A DNA stretch of 64,000 bases from JAGVGT01 sp963807225 (GCA_963807225.1 CAWEAD010000010.1:186001-250000), one strand, 5' to 3'. Shown: positions 10,711 to 19,690, numbered from the stretch's first letter. Notes: generated by a model from the sequence alone, not told the origin. Numbers and translations: made by a program.

Positions 10711-12774
10711 TTACGACATTTTGGAAAAGTCGCCGATCCGCAGGAAGAGCCGCGAGATGGCGGTCAGCAGATTCAGGCGATTGTTCCGCAGATTTTCGTC
10801 CTCGGCCATGACCATAACCTGATCGAAGAAACGGTCAACCGGCTCTTTCATCTTGAGGATGGCGGTCATTGCACCGGGGTAATCGCGGGCGGCCAGGTGC
10901 GGCGCGGCCTCGTCGCGGACCCGTCCCAGAGCCTGATATAGTTCTTGTTCGCCGGCTTCGACCAGCAGGTCTTCCCGGACGGTGTCCGCATCGTTGTCTT
11001 TGATGATGTTGCGCACCCGCTTGAAGGAACCGGCCAGGATAGTAAAGGTTTCCTGGTTCTGAACCCCGGCCAGGGCGCGGATACGCAAGGTGCAGTCGAT
11101 TACGTCGTCGAAATCCACCGAGGTGACCGCTTCCACGGCGGCGCCAGGCAACCCCTTAGCGGTAAGATCGTTGATGAATCTCCCTTTGATGAAGTCGAGC
11201 ACGGCCAGCCTGGCTGAGGTGATCTCCACGGTGACTTGGTCTGCGTAGAGCTCGAGAGCCTTGTTTGTCAGCTCTTGCAGGGAAATGACCAGTTGATGGC
11301 GCTCGATGATAGCCAGCATTCCCAGGGCCAGGCGGCGCAAGCCGTAGGGGTCGGTGGTGCCGGTGGGCTGCTTGCCGATGCCGAAACAGCCGGCGATGGT
11401 GTCGATCCGGTCGGCCAGGCCTACCAAGGCACCGGTCAGACTCTTAGGACCTTCGCTGCCGGCCCTGACCGGCATGTAATGTTCGGAGATGGCCATCGCC
11501 ACTTCCTCCGATTCCCCGTCGAGCCGGGCGTAAGCCCGACCCATGATGCCCTGCAGGGAAGGAAACTCACCGACCATGGCGGTGAGCAGGTCGGCTTTGG
11601 CCAGTTGCGCGGCCCGGCCTACCGTGGCCGTCAGCGCCGGGGCCAACTTTTGGGCCAGGCCGACCGCCAGGGTCTCGACCCGGGCGGTTTTTTCCAGCAT
11701 GGTGCCGAGCCCGGCCTGGAAGACAATACCGGAGAGTTGGTTGGTTCGGTCGGCCAGTTTCTGCTGCTGGTCCTCCTTGAAGAAGAAGAGGGCGTCCTCC
11801 AACCGAGCCCGCAGGACCCGCTGGTGGCCGTTGACTGCCAATTGTTCGTTACGGGTGGCGGTGTTGTTGACGGCGATGAAATTTGGTAGCAAGCGCCCCT
11901 CGCTGTCGGCGATGGCGAAGTACTTCTGATGCTCGCGCATGGAGGTGATCAGCACCTCGCGGGGCACAGCCAGGAATTTTTCGTCGAAGCTGCCCCGCAC
12001 CGCGTGCGGTTCCTCGACCAGATTTGTGACGGTATCGAGCAGTTCCTCGTCCGGCAGCACTTCACCACCGGTGGACCGGGCCGCCTCGGTTACCTCCCGG
12101 CGTACGGCTTCACGCCGTTCGGCCGGGTCGGCCAAGACATGGGCCTGGCGCAGGGAGTCAAGGTAATGTGAAAAATCCTTAACCGCGATGGATTCCGGGG
12201 CCATGAAACGGTGGCCCCGGGTGGTCCGACCGCTCTCCACTTCGTTGACCTGGCAGGGAATCACGACTTCCCCGTAGCTGGCCAGCAGCCAGCGTATGGG
12301 TCGGGCGAAGCTGGCCCGGCCGGCGCCCCAGCGCATCGATTTGGGAAAGGGCAGACCGGCAATGGCGTCGGTCAGGATCTCGGGCAGCAGGGTGGCGGTT
12401 TTCTCGCCTTTCTTTTCCACCACAACCTGCAGGTACTCACCCTTTGGGGTGGAAGTGATCCGGATATCGTCCAGGGTAGCCCCCTTGGAGCGGGCGAAAC
12501 CTTCGGCCGCCTTGGTAGGTTTTCCCTGGGCGTCGAAAGCGGCCGCCTTGGGCGGTCCGAGAATCTCCTCACGGCGGTCAGCCTGGGTCTCTTCCAGGTC
12601 GGAGATGCAGACCGTCAGCCGCCGAGGGGTGGCGGCGGTTTTGACCGAACCATGGGCCAAACCCAGTTCAGCCAGACTGCCGGTGAGCAGGCGGGTCAGG
12701 TTTTCGAGAGCCGGGTTGATGTAGCCGGCCGGGATTTCCTCGGTGCCGATCTCGAAAATAAGTTCATGCTGCAT
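10711..12774 (-). CDS. glyS: Glycyl-tRNA synthetase beta subunit
   Basis: Beta chain of the alpha2beta2 glycyl-tRNA synthetase; 687 residues, the normal length. The start is set at the ATG giving MQHELIFEIGTEEIPAGY, the conserved N terminus, with AAGG ten bases upstream; the frame is open seven codons further. Other conserved stretches are LPFPKSMRWG, FARPIRWLLA, MREHQKYFA, VGLADRIDTIAGCFGIG and PTGTTDPYGLRR, an HD-like region. The C-terminal anticodon-binding-type helices follow. The alpha subunit gene glyQ is not in this window, although the two are usually adjacent. It is the last gene of a long leftward run and follows the FolE2-like gene by 36 bases. Confidence 0.95.
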   Translation of the reverse strand: MQHELIFEIGTEEIPAGYINPALENLTRLLTGSLAELGLAHGSVKTAATPRRLTVCISDLEETQADRREEILGPPKAAAFDAQGKPTKAAEGFARSKGATLDDIRITSTPKGEYLQVVVEKKGEKTATLLPEILTDAIAGLPFPKSMRWGAGRASFARPIRWLLASYGEVVIPCQVNEVESGRTTRGHRFMAPESIAVKDFSHYLDSLRQAHVLADPAERREAVRREVTEAARSTGGEVLPDEELLDTVTNLVEEPHAVRGSFDEKFLAVPREVLITSMREHQKYFAIADSEGRLLPNFIAVNNTATRNEQLAVNGHQRVLRARLEDALFFFKEDQQQKLADRTNQLSGIVFQAGLGTMLEKTARVETLAVGLAQKLAPALTATVGRAAQLAKADLLTAMVGEFPSLQGIMGRAYARLDGESEEVAMAISEHYMPVRAGSEGPKSLTGALVGLADRIDTIAGCFGIGKQPTGTTDPYGLRRLALGMLAIIERHQLVISLQELTNKALELYADQVTVEITSARLAVLDFIKGRFINDLTAKGLPGAAVEAVTSVDFDDVIDCTLRIRALAGVQNQETFTILAGSFKRVRNIIKDNDADTVREDLLVEAGEQELYQALGRVRDEAAPHLAARDYPGAMTAILKMKEPVDRFFDQVMVMAEDENLRNNRLNLLTAISRLFLRIGDFSKMS

Positions 12775-12810
12775 CTCGACAATCCTTATAAGCAAAGGGG
12801 AGTTGGGGAG

Positions 12811-13554
12811 TTACCGGTGGTCGGGCCATTCCAGAGAAGCAAAAGTGTTGAAGCCGGCGGCCAAGTTTTTGATGGTCACCGTAAACCAGCGGATCTCCTG
12901 ATGGGCGGAAAGTTTGGCGCCGATGACCTTGGCCAGACGCTCCACCGACAGGTGGCGCTCGACCTCCGGGCCGGGCGGATCGGACCAATTTAAGTTATGG
13001 GTGGTAACTTCTTCAACCATTTTTATCAGATCTTCGATCCAGATGAAGTGACGGAAACGCAGACTGATATCAGCCACGCCCCAGCGCCCCAGCGAACGGG
13101 GCAGGGCGTTGCCGCACTGGATTGGAAGCGGGGGATAGATCGGCACCCGGATATCCAGGATCAGATCCTCTTCCTGGTCCAGTGAGCCATGCATGCGGCA
13201 GATATATTCGTCGATGCCGACGGTTTCCTGATCCCCTTTCCTTTTCAGGAAGTAGGGGAATTCGATCTCGACATGAGCCTCCTCGGCCTGGAGCTTCTCC
13301 TTCATCTCCTCCAGGATGAGGTTGAAGTTCTTGGGGTTGATCTCGCCGTGAAAGCGGTTCAGGATCTCGATGAAGCGGCTCATGTGGGTGCCCTTGAAGT
13401 GATGGGGCAGATTGACGTACATGTTGACCGTGGCCACGGTGCTCTGATGCTCCCGGGCTTTGTCCAGAACCGTGATCGGATAGGTGATGTTCTTGACCCC
13501 GACTTTTTTGATGTTGATGCGCCGGTGGTCGCGTTGGCTCTGGATATCCTTCAT
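12811..13554 (-). CDS. GTP cyclohydrolase FolE2-like protein lacking the catalytic motif
   Basis: COG1469 (FolE2/MptA) T-fold protein, 247 residues, slightly short. The N-terminal half is strongly family-like: INIKKVGVKNITYPITVLDK, then NLPHHFKGTHMSRFIEILN and LQAEEAHVEIEFPYF. The region that should carry CPCSKEIS...GAHNQR instead reads IQCGNALPRSLGRWGVADIS. The usual LKRPDEK/VTE/YDNPKFVED block near the C terminus is also missing. The helix FIWIEDLIKMVEE is in frame and conserved, so a single frameshift does not explain the loss. In canonical FolE2, the CPCS cysteine binds metal and is catalytic. This may be a paralogue with a different T-fold activity. No strong ribosome-binding site is visible. 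Confidence 0.75.
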   Translation of the reverse strand: MKDIQSQRDHRRINIKKVGVKNITYPITVLDKAREHQSTVATVNMYVNLPHHFKGTHMSRFIEILNRFHGEINPKNFNLILEEMKEKLQAEEAHVEIEFPYFLKRKGDQETVGIDEYICRMHGSLDQEEDLILDIRVPIYPPLPIQCGNALPRSLGRWGVADISLRFRHFIWIEDLIKMVEEVTTHNLNWSDPPGPEVERHLSVERLAKVIGAKLSAHQEIRWFTVTIKNLAAGFNTFASLEWPDHR

Positions 13555-13647
13555 CGCGACTGCGGGAATTGTCGGGAGGGAGAAGGTTTGCGGTCCAATC
13601 CGGTCCGGTTGGCGGGCCGGGGGCTGGAAGAAGGAGACGACAAGGAT

Positions 13648-14001
13648 TCAGTCCCCGAGGTGACGGCGGACCGAATCGATCAGTTCCCGCATGTCGGCCG
13701 ATTTGACAATGAAATCGTCTGAAGCCCAGGAGGAGAGGTTCTGCTTGTATTCCTGGTAGGCGGAACTGAGAATCACCGGTAGTTTCGGGTCCTTTTCCTT
13801 GATCTTACGCAGTACATCAATGCCGTTCATGCCGGGCATCTGGATATCGAGGATCACCAGATTGGGGTTTAATGTGGGCAGGATCTTCAGGGCCTCCTCG
13901 CCGTTCATGGCCGAGTGTACTTCGTAGCCCAACTCTTCCAGCTCTTCCCGGTAAAGGATATGGATGCTCTCTTCGTCATCGACCAGCAGGATCTTTTTCA
14001 T
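13648..14001 (-). CDS. Single-domain response regulator (CheY-like)
   Basis: Stand-alone receiver domain, about 117 residues, with no output domain. The acidic pocket is in LLVDDEE near the N terminus; the phospho-acceptor is Asp in LVILDIQMPG. The switch Ser is in VILSSAYQ. The usual beta-5 lysine (KPF) is replaced by FIVKSAD, which keeps the Lys. I chose the ATG at 14001 because GGAG lies seven bases upstream; ATGs two and eight codons earlier also exist. It overlaps the end of galT by reading through the same junction region. No kinase is adjacent, so the partner is unknown. Confidence 0.88.
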   Translation of the reverse strand: MKKILLVDDEESIHILYREELEELGYEVHSAMNGEEALKILPTLNPNLVILDIQMPGMNGIDVLRKIKEKDPKLPVILSSAYQEYKQNLSSWASDDFIVKSADMRELIDSVRRHLGD

Positions 14002-14021
14002 GGCCATCTCCGGAGCTCGGG

Positions 14022-15020
14022 TCAAATGGTTGCTTCCTTGAGAAACTTAGCGGCGTCTTCAGGCGGCACAGGATTAATGTAGAATCCCGAACCCCATTCG
14101 AAACCGGCGATGGAAGTTAGTTTGGGCATGATCTCGAAATGCCAGTGAAAATGGTGCAGGGGCTCGGAACGCAGCGGCGCGGTATGGAGCACGAAATTGT
14201 AGGGAACCCCGGGGATGCAGTGGTCCAGACGGCGCATGACCTCCGAGAAAATGACGGTCAGGTCCTCCAGGTGTTTATCGCCCATGGCGATGTAGGAAGA
14301 AGAGTGCTCCTTGGGCAGGATCCACATCTCAAAGGGCGAACGCGGTGCGTAGGGGGTAATGGCGATGAAATGCTCGCTCTGGCAGACGATGCGGATTTCC
14401 TTGCGCAGTTCCTGGCGGATGATGTCGCAGAAGATGCAGCGGTCCTTGTAGCCGTAATAATTCTTGCTGCCCTCAAGTTCGGAAACGATCATCCGGGGCA
14501 GGATGGGCAGGGCGATCAACTGGGAGTGGGAATGTTCCAGCGAGGCGCCGGCGGCGCTGCCGAAATTCTTGAAGACCATCACATAGCTGAAACGCAGATC
14601 CCGGGAAAGATCGATAATCCGGTCGCGGAAGGCCCAGAAAACCTGAATCATCTTGTCGGGCGGCAGGTAGGTAAAAGAGGCGTTATGGTCCGGGGTCTCG
14701 ATGATGACCTCGTGGGCTCCGATGCCGTTCATCTTGTCGTAGATACCCTCGCCTTCCTTGTCCAGTGAACCTTCGATCACCAGGGCCGGGTATTTGTTCG
14801 GTACTACTCGCAGGGTCCAACCGGGGCGGTTGGGGGCTGGCTGGGGGCGGCCATAGCTCAGGACCTCTGCCGGGGTGGTGGTTTCGTTGCCCGGACATAA
14901 CGGGCAGAAACCACCGATGGTCGGAGGTTTTTCAATGATGAAGTCGGTGGGCCGCTTGCCACGCTCGGTGGAGATGATGATCCAGCGGCCCAGGATCGGG
15001 TCTTTGCGAAGTTCCGGCAT
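14022..15020 (-). CDS. galT: Galactose-1-phosphate uridylyltransferase
   Basis: Leloir-pathway enzyme exchanging UMP between UDP-glucose and galactose-1-phosphate; 332 residues, typical. It opens with PELRKDPILGRWIIISTERGKRP. The zinc site starts with CPLCPGNE. The active-site nucleophile is in LEHSHSQLIALP (about residues 160-170), the HxHxQ form of the HIT superfamily. The second conserved histidine cluster, HFHWHFEIMPKL, is near the C terminus. No other Leloir gene is nearby, so in this operon it may serve nucleotide-sugar or glycan synthesis more than galactose catabolism. It starts six bases after the dksA-like stop. Confidence 0.92.
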   Translation of the reverse strand: MPELRKDPILGRWIIISTERGKRPTDFIIEKPPTIGGFCPLCPGNETTTPAEVLSYGRPQPAPNRPGWTLRVVPNKYPALVIEGSLDKEGEGIYDKMNGIGAHEVIIETPDHNASFTYLPPDKMIQVFWAFRDRIIDLSRDLRFSYVMVFKNFGSAAGASLEHSHSQLIALPILPRMIVSELEGSKNYYGYKDRCIFCDIIRQELRKEIRIVCQSEHFIAITPYAPRSPFEMWILPKEHSSSYIAMGDKHLEDLTVIFSEVMRRLDHCIPGVPYNFVLHTAPLRSEPLHHFHWHFEIMPKLTSIAGFEWGSGFYINPVPPEDAAKFLKEATI

Positions 15021-15026
15021 TTCTTC

Positions 15027-15386
15027 TCAGGCCTTGGATTTTTCCTCTTGTTCCTGCCGGGTTTTGCAGTCGATACAGTAAGTGGTCACCGGCCGGGCCT
15101 CCAATCGTTCCTTGGCGATGTCATCACCGCAATCGTCGCAGATGCCGTAGGAGCCGTTATCGATTCGTTCGATGGCCTCTTTGATTTTGTTCAAGAGTTT
15201 CCTTTCCCGATCACGGATTCGCAGTTCAAAGCTCCGATCCGATTCGGCCGAGGCTCGGTCGGTGGGGTCCGGGTAGTTGTCGGTATGATCGGTCATATCG
15301 GAAATGGTTTTCTCGGCCTCGGTCAGGATATTGGAGCTCATATCCTCAAGTTTAATTCTGAAGTAGGCCAGATCTTTCTTGTTCAT
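15027..15386 (-). CDS. DksA/TraR-type zinc-finger regulator
   Basis: Binds the secondary channel of RNA polymerase and tunes rRNA and amino-acid promoters with ppGpp in the DksA family. 119 residues from the ATG at 15386 (GGAG eight bases upstream), giving MNKKDLAYFRIKLEDM; the open frame upstream is not family-like. It has a coiled-coil N half with the acidic tip region (DPTDRASAESDRSFELRIRDRE), then a four-cysteine zinc finger GICDDCGDDI and TYCIDCK. I leave the symbol empty because deltaproteobacteria carry several DksA paralogues. It sits between moaC and galT in the leftward run. Confidence 0.9.
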   Translation of the reverse strand: MNKKDLAYFRIKLEDMSSNILTEAEKTISDMTDHTDNYPDPTDRASAESDRSFELRIRDRERKLLNKIKEAIERIDNGSYGICDDCGDDIAKERLEARPVTTYCIDCKTRQEQEEKSKA

Positions 15387-15423
15387 GTTGTGAATCTCCA
15401 GCTTTGTGGGGTAAAAACTTTCT

Positions 15424-15915
15424 TTATATCGCGTAATTTCCGCTTTTGCCGCCGCTTTTCCGCAACAATCGGAGGTTTTCAATTACCATGCCCTTGTCGA
15501 CCGACTTGCACATATCGTAGATGGTCAGAGCGGCTATCGAGGCGGCGGTCAGGGCCTCCATTTCCACGCCGGTCCGACCGGTGGTTTCGACCGTGGCCGT
15601 GATTACGATGCAGCGGGAATCGTCATCCCGCTCGAACTCGACCTCGGCCCTGGTCAGGAGCAGCGGATGAGCCAGGGGAATCAGTTCCGGGGTCTTTTTG
15701 GCCGCCATGATTCCGGCCACCCGGGCCACGCCCAAGACATCACCCTTGCCGATTTTGCCGCTCCGGAACAGCTCATAAGCAGTCTCGGACATTCGCACCC
15801 GGCCTCCGGCCACCGCCACTCGCCGAGAATCGGTCTTGTCCCCGATATCGACCATCCTGGCGTTACCACGCTGATCGAGGTGGCTCAGTTGCTTTTCCGA
15901 TTTTCCGGTCGACAT
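15424..15915 (-). CDS. moaC: Cyclic pyranopterin monophosphate synthase MoaC
   Basis: Second step of molybdenum-cofactor synthesis: converts the MoaA product to cyclic pyranopterin monophosphate in the cytoplasm. 163 residues, typical. Family motifs: ARMVDIGDK at the N terminus, KGDVLGVARVAGIMAAKKT, IPLAHPLLL, TGVEMEALTAASIAALTIYDMCKSVDKGM in short conserved blocks, and LLRKSGGKSG at the end. AAGGA precedes the ATG. No other moa gene is in the window. Confidence 0.95.
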   Translation of the reverse strand: MSTGKSEKQLSHLDQRGNARMVDIGDKTDSRRVAVAGGRVRMSETAYELFRSGKIGKGDVLGVARVAGIMAAKKTPELIPLAHPLLLTRAEVEFERDDDSRCIVITATVETTGRTGVEMEALTAASIAALTIYDMCKSVDKGMVIENLRLLRKSGGKSGNYAI

Positions 15916-16017
15916 TTCATCCTTCTTTGCCGAGCCAAGGCAAATCTAACATTTTACCGAGCGGCCAGGCCATTAAAAAACAAAATTTTCCTGCCGACTC
16001 TGGGGCAGCCCCCGGCT

Positions 16018-17127
16018 TCACCCGGTTTTCCGGAAGATTTTCTTGAGAAAACCTTCCTCGTCATCCTCTGATTTTTCTTTTTCCAGGGCGGCAAATTCTT
16101 CCATTATTTCCTGCTGCCGGGTGGTCATCTGTTTCGGGGTTTGAACCTGGACCACCACGATCATATTTCCCCGGCTTTCGTTACGCAGGTGCTTTACACC
16201 TTCACCTTTCAGGGTGAAATTGGTCCCGTACTGGGTTCCGGCCGGGATCTTCAGGCTCTTTTCGCCGTGGATGGTCGGTACCGTCAACTTGCAACCCAGT
16301 GCCGCCTGGGTCATGGATATTGGCAGTTGCAGGTAGATGTCGTCGCCTTCCCGCTGGAAGTATTCATGGGGTTCGACGTAAAGAAAGACATAGAGGTCGC
16401 CGGAAGGGCCGTTACGGCGGCCGCCTTCGCCTTCGCCGGTCAGTCGCATCCGGGCGCCGTTATCGACCCCGGCGGGAATTTTGAGCGAGACTTTTTTCTT
16501 CTTATTGACCAACCCCTGTCCGTCACAGTCCTGGCAGGGCTCGGTAATGATCTGGCCCCGGCCGTGGCAGGAGGGGCAGGCGGTGCTGATGTTGAAGAAG
16601 CCCTGGTTGCGAAGGATCTGACCCCGGCCCTGGCAGCGGCTGCAGAGCTGCGGCTGATGGCCGGGCCGGACCCCGCTGCCCTCGCAGGTCCAGCAGGTTT
16701 CGGGGCGGGTGATTTCAATTTCTTTCTCCAGCCCGTGTACCGCCTCCATGAAGGAGATGGTCATGTCGTAGCGCAGATCGGCTCCCGGAATGGGTCCTTG
16801 ATTGGAGCGCTTGGAACCGCCGAAGCCGAAGAGGTCTCCGAAGATGTCCCCGAAGTTGGAGAAGATGTCGTTGAAATTGCTGGGTCCGCCGCTGTAGCCG
16901 CTGTCTCTCAGGCCTTCAACTCCGAAGCGGTCGTAGATCTTGCGTTTTTCCAGGTCACCAAGCACTTCATAAGCTTCGGTGGCCTCCTTGAATTTCTCTT
17001 CCGCCTCTTTTTCGCCCTGGTTGCGGTCAGGGTGAAATTTCATGGCGATGCGGCGGTAAGCCTTCTTGATCTCATCCCCCGAAGCGTTTCGGGCAATCTC
17101 GAGTATTTCGTAGTAATCCCTAGGCAT
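16018..17127 (-). CDS. dnaJ: Chaperone protein DnaJ
   Basis: Hsp40 co-chaperone that stimulates DnaK ATPase. 369 residues from the ATG giving MPRDYYEILEIARNAS; the long upstream extension of the frame only re-reads rpoZ. J domain with HPD at residues 32-34, then a Gly/Phe-rich linker (FSNFGDIFGDLFGFGG). Four CxxCxGxG zinc repeats follow: CWTCEGSG, CSRCQGRG, CPSCHGRG and CQDCDGQG. Next come the two C-terminal beta domains and an acidic tail ending KKIFRKTG. It starts 15 bases after the rpoZ stop; dnaK and grpE are not nearby. Confidence 0.95.
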   Translation of the reverse strand: MPRDYYEILEIARNASGDEIKKAYRRIAMKFHPDRNQGEKEAEEKFKEATEAYEVLGDLEKRKIYDRFGVEGLRDSGYSGGPSNFNDIFSNFGDIFGDLFGFGGSKRSNQGPIPGADLRYDMTISFMEAVHGLEKEIEITRPETCWTCEGSGVRPGHQPQLCSRCQGRGQILRNQGFFNISTACPSCHGRGQIITEPCQDCDGQGLVNKKKKVSLKIPAGVDNGARMRLTGEGEGGRRNGPSGDLYVFLYVEPHEYFQREGDDIYLQLPISMTQAALGCKLTVPTIHGEKSLKIPAGTQYGTNFTLKGEGVKHLRNESRGNMIVVVQVQTPKQMTTRQQEIMEEFAALEKEKSEDDEEGFLKKIFRKTG

Positions 17128-17141
17128 GGCGAAACGTTCGA

Positions 17142-17408
17142 TCAATCCTCGTGAACCGCTTCCACCGCGGCGACAACGGGCGTCGGCTCTTTGGCCGCTG
17201 CCTCGCGCAATTCGCCGATATTGTCGAAGTTCACGGCACCGGAGGCGATTTCCCGCAAGGACATGACACTTTCCTTGTTTTTGCCTTTGACCAGATATGG
17301 GGCGCCCTTGCGATGCTGCTTGACCCGGGCCACGGCCAGGTGGATGAGGGCGAAACGGTTTTCGTTGCCCACCTTGGACAGACAATCTTCCACTGTGATT
17401 CTAGCCAT
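17142..17408 (-). CDS. rpoZ: RNA polymerase omega subunit
   Basis: Small assembly subunit of RNA polymerase, 88 residues. Begins MARITVEDCLSKVGNENRFALI and has the conserved helix HLAVARVKQHRKGAPYLV, then SLREIASGAV. AGGAG lies upstream. The 226 bases between the purA stop side and this gene contain no feature I can support. Omega and the DksA-like protein, two determinants of ppGpp response, are encoded in the same leftward run. Confidence 0.95.
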   Translation of the reverse strand: MARITVEDCLSKVGNENRFALIHLAVARVKQHRKGAPYLVKGKNKESVMSLREIASGAVNFDNIGELREAAAKEPTPVVAAVEAVHED

Positions 17409-17634
17409 TTTCTTTGACGTCTCCTTATGCCAACAGGGTTGTTCGGGGGAAAGATGAACAACACATTATAGTTGTTTCAAATCTTTTGGCAATTAATTTT
17501 CTCCGCTGGCTGTCGTCCGGATGGTGTTGGCCCCGTTGCGTGAGGGTAAACAGGATCGCTGCCGCCTGGAATAGCCGAGTCGGTGCGGTTCTCCGGAATC
17601 GGTCGGAGGTGGAGCGCTCAAGTTAAAATCGTAT

Positions 17635-18933
17635 TCAATTGGCGAAGGGATTTTTCAGCAGCAGGGTTTCTTCACGGCCGGGGCCGACCGACAGGATCGT
17701 AGCCGGAGTTTCGGTGAGATCTTCTATCCACTTGACATAGTCGCGGGCCTTGATCGGCAGGTCGTTGACGCTGCGAACCCGGCTAATCTCCTCTTGCCAG
17801 CCGGAGATCTCCTCATAGCAAGGTTTCAGCCCCTGCACTTCGCGGATATTGCCGGGCATGGCCAGGTGCTGTCGCCCGTTGTTTTCGTAGGAGGTGGCGA
17901 TCTTCAGGAGTGGCTGGCCGCTCAGGACGTCGAGTTTAGTGATGGCCAGGCCGGTGATTCCGTTCAAGCGCACGGCTTCCCGAGCCAGAACCGCGTCGAG
18001 CCAGCCGCAACGCCTTTTGCGACCGGTGGTGGCGCCAAACTCGCCGCCCTTTCTCTGCAGGGCATCGCCGGTGTCGTCAAACAGCTCGGTGGGGAAGGGG
18101 CCTTCGCCGACCCTGGTGGTGTAAGCCTTGAGAATGCCGATTACCTCGTCGATATGGCTGGGACCGAAGCCGCTGCCGGTGCAGGCATTGCCGGCGATGG
18201 TGTTGGAGGAGGTGACGAAGGGATAGGTACCGTGGTCGATATCGAGCTGGGTGCCTTGGGCGCCTTCGAAGAGGATGTGCTTGCCGGTTCGGCGGGCTTC
18301 GTCCAGTTCCACTGAAACATTGCCGATGAAAGGGGCCAGCTGTTCTCCGAAGGCCAGGTATTGATCATAAATTTCCTCGAAGGAAATCGGGGCGGCATGA
18401 TATTTTTGGGTCAGCAGGAAGTTCTTTTCCTCGACGTTCTCCCGGAGCTTATCGGCAAAGAGGGTTCGGTCCAGGATGTCGCCGACCTTGATGCCGTTGC
18501 GCAAAACCTTGTCGCCGTAACAGGGGCCGATGCCGCGACCGGTGGTGCCGATCTTGGCGCCGTCTTTCTTGGCGGTTTCGCAGGCGCCGTCCAGGAGCTT
18601 GTGGTAGGGCATGATCAGGTGGGCGTTATGGCTGATGCTCAGGCGGGCAGGATTAACCGGCAGGCCGCTGGCCGAGAGCTTGGCCATCTCTTCCAGGAGA
18701 ATAGCCGGGTCAATGACCACGCCGTTGCCGATCACGCATTTCTTGTTGTCGTATAAGATGCCCGAGGGGATCAGGTGAAAGACATATTTTTTCCCTTCAA
18801 CCACCAGAGTGTGGCCGGCGTTGTTGCCGCCCTGGAAGCGCACCACATAGTCGGCATACTGGGTGAGCAGGTCGACGATCTTGCCCTTGCCTTCGTCACC
18901 CCACTGGGTGCCGACGATTACCACGTTAGCCAT
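17635..18933 (-). CDS. purA: Adenylosuccinate synthetase
   Basis: First committed step from IMP to AMP, using GTP and aspartate; 432 residues, full length. The P-loop-like GDEGKGK is at residues 12-18. Other signatures are FQGGNNAGHTLVVEGKKY, GTTGRGIGPCYGDK, FEGAQGTQLDIDHGTYPFVT, GEGPFPTEL and GRKRRCGWLDA. AGGAG precedes the start. Upstream the divergent tat genes begin, separated by 325 bases. Confidence 0.96.
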   Translation of the reverse strand: MANVVIVGTQWGDEGKGKIVDLLTQYADYVVRFQGGNNAGHTLVVEGKKYVFHLIPSGILYDNKKCVIGNGVVIDPAILLEEMAKLSASGLPVNPARLSISHNAHLIMPYHKLLDGACETAKKDGAKIGTTGRGIGPCYGDKVLRNGIKVGDILDRTLFADKLRENVEEKNFLLTQKYHAAPISFEEIYDQYLAFGEQLAPFIGNVSVELDEARRTGKHILFEGAQGTQLDIDHGTYPFVTSSNTIAGNACTGSGFGPSHIDEVIGILKAYTTRVGEGPFPTELFDDTGDALQRKGGEFGATTGRKRRCGWLDAVLAREAVRLNGITGLAITKLDVLSGQPLLKIATSYENNGRQHLAMPGNIREVQGLKPCYEEISGWQEEISRVRSVNDLPIKARDYVKWIEDLTETPATILSVGPGREETLLLKNPFAN

Positions 18934-19089
18934 CTAACTCTCCTTTCAAACTATAGGGGGTCCGGCAGCGGGGCCGGGTTTGGACATGGACGGGGTGCGT
19001 AGCACCATCGAGCAACTTAGCCAAAGCCTCCGTAAAAGTCAATCACGGTGAGCCGCCTTTCCTTCTAACTGGGACTGAGTCAGGGCTGC

Positions 19090-19118
19090 TTGACACCGCC
19101 GGGTAAATGCCGTAATTT
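19090..19118 (+). promoter_or_regulatory. Candidate sigma-70 promoter upstream of tatB
   Basis: A perfect -35 TTGACA (19090-19095), 17-base spacer and a poor -10, TAATTT (19113-19118). It lies 140 bases before tatB, with a terminator hairpin in between. Confidence 0.4.
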
Positions 19119-19131
19119 TGAAACTGATGGC

Positions 19132-19166
19132 GGCCCATGAGGAAGATTTTTCCCTGGGCCTTTTTT
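19132..19166 (+). terminator. Intrinsic terminator in the tat leader
   Basis: GGCCCA (19132-19137) pairs with TGGGCC (19155-19160). An inner GGAA/TTCC pairing extends the stem. Six T follow directly. No rightward gene lies upstream (purA runs left), so it ends either a very short RNA or leader transcripts of the tat genes. Confidence 0.75.
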
Positions 19167-19258
19167 GCTGGGCTGGCTACAATTCCCGCCGAATACAAGA
19201 TATCCGGGTGTGTTGGTGGTTCGGTAATCGGTTTCCAGTTGCTTCGAGGATGATCTGA

Positions 19259-19690
19259 ATGTTTGGCATTGGGCTCCCTGAATTGATCCTGATCATGGCC
19301 GTGGCCCTGATCGTTGTCGGTCCCGAGAAGTTGCCGGACCTGGCCCGTGGTTTGGCCAAGCAGTTGATTGAGCTGAAGAAGGCCGCTAATGTCCTGAAGG
19401 AGAGTTTGAACGATGAAGTACAGCAGCCGGCCAAGCCCTGGGAACAGAACCTGCCGCAGGGGTATTCCCGCCCCGAGGAACTGGCCGCCGAAGCCTTGAA
19501 AAATCAGGCTGGGAGAGCGGCGGACTCCGGCCCGGCGGAAGATGCATCGAAAGTGTCGGGCGATTCCGCCGCACCTCCCGATAAGATGCCATCAACCGAA
19601 CCGGAGGATGGCGCCGAGGGCAAAACGGCCGAACGGAAGATGGCCGCCCCAGGACAAAACGGCGACGAGGCCGAAAAGTCAGATGGCTGA
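19259..19690 (+). CDS. tatB: Sec-independent translocase protein TatB
   Basis: Membrane component of the twin-arginine translocase that forms the substrate receptor with TatC. 143 residues. It starts MFGIGLPELILIMAVALIVVGPEKLPDLARGL: one membrane helix, the conserved Glu in PELI and the GPEKLP hinge, then an amphipathic helix. The long charged, Ala/Pro-rich tail favours TatB over TatA. Its end overlaps the tatC start by eight bases. Likely clients in this window are the superoxide reductase and the Rieske protein, both with twin-arginine signals. Confidence 0.9.
   Translation: MFGIGLPELILIMAVALIVVGPEKLPDLARGLAKQLIELKKAANVLKESLNDEVQQPAKPWEQNLPQGYSRPEELAAEALKNQAGRAADSGPAEDASKVSGDSAAPPDKMPSTEPEDGAEGKTAERKMAAPGQNGDEAEKSDG

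Noticed and set aside
12811..13554. A hidden pair of compensating frameshifts masking CPCS in the FolE2-like gene
   Set aside because: The alternative frame over the same bases reads TPCPVRW, which is also not CPCSKEI, so the motif is not recovered.
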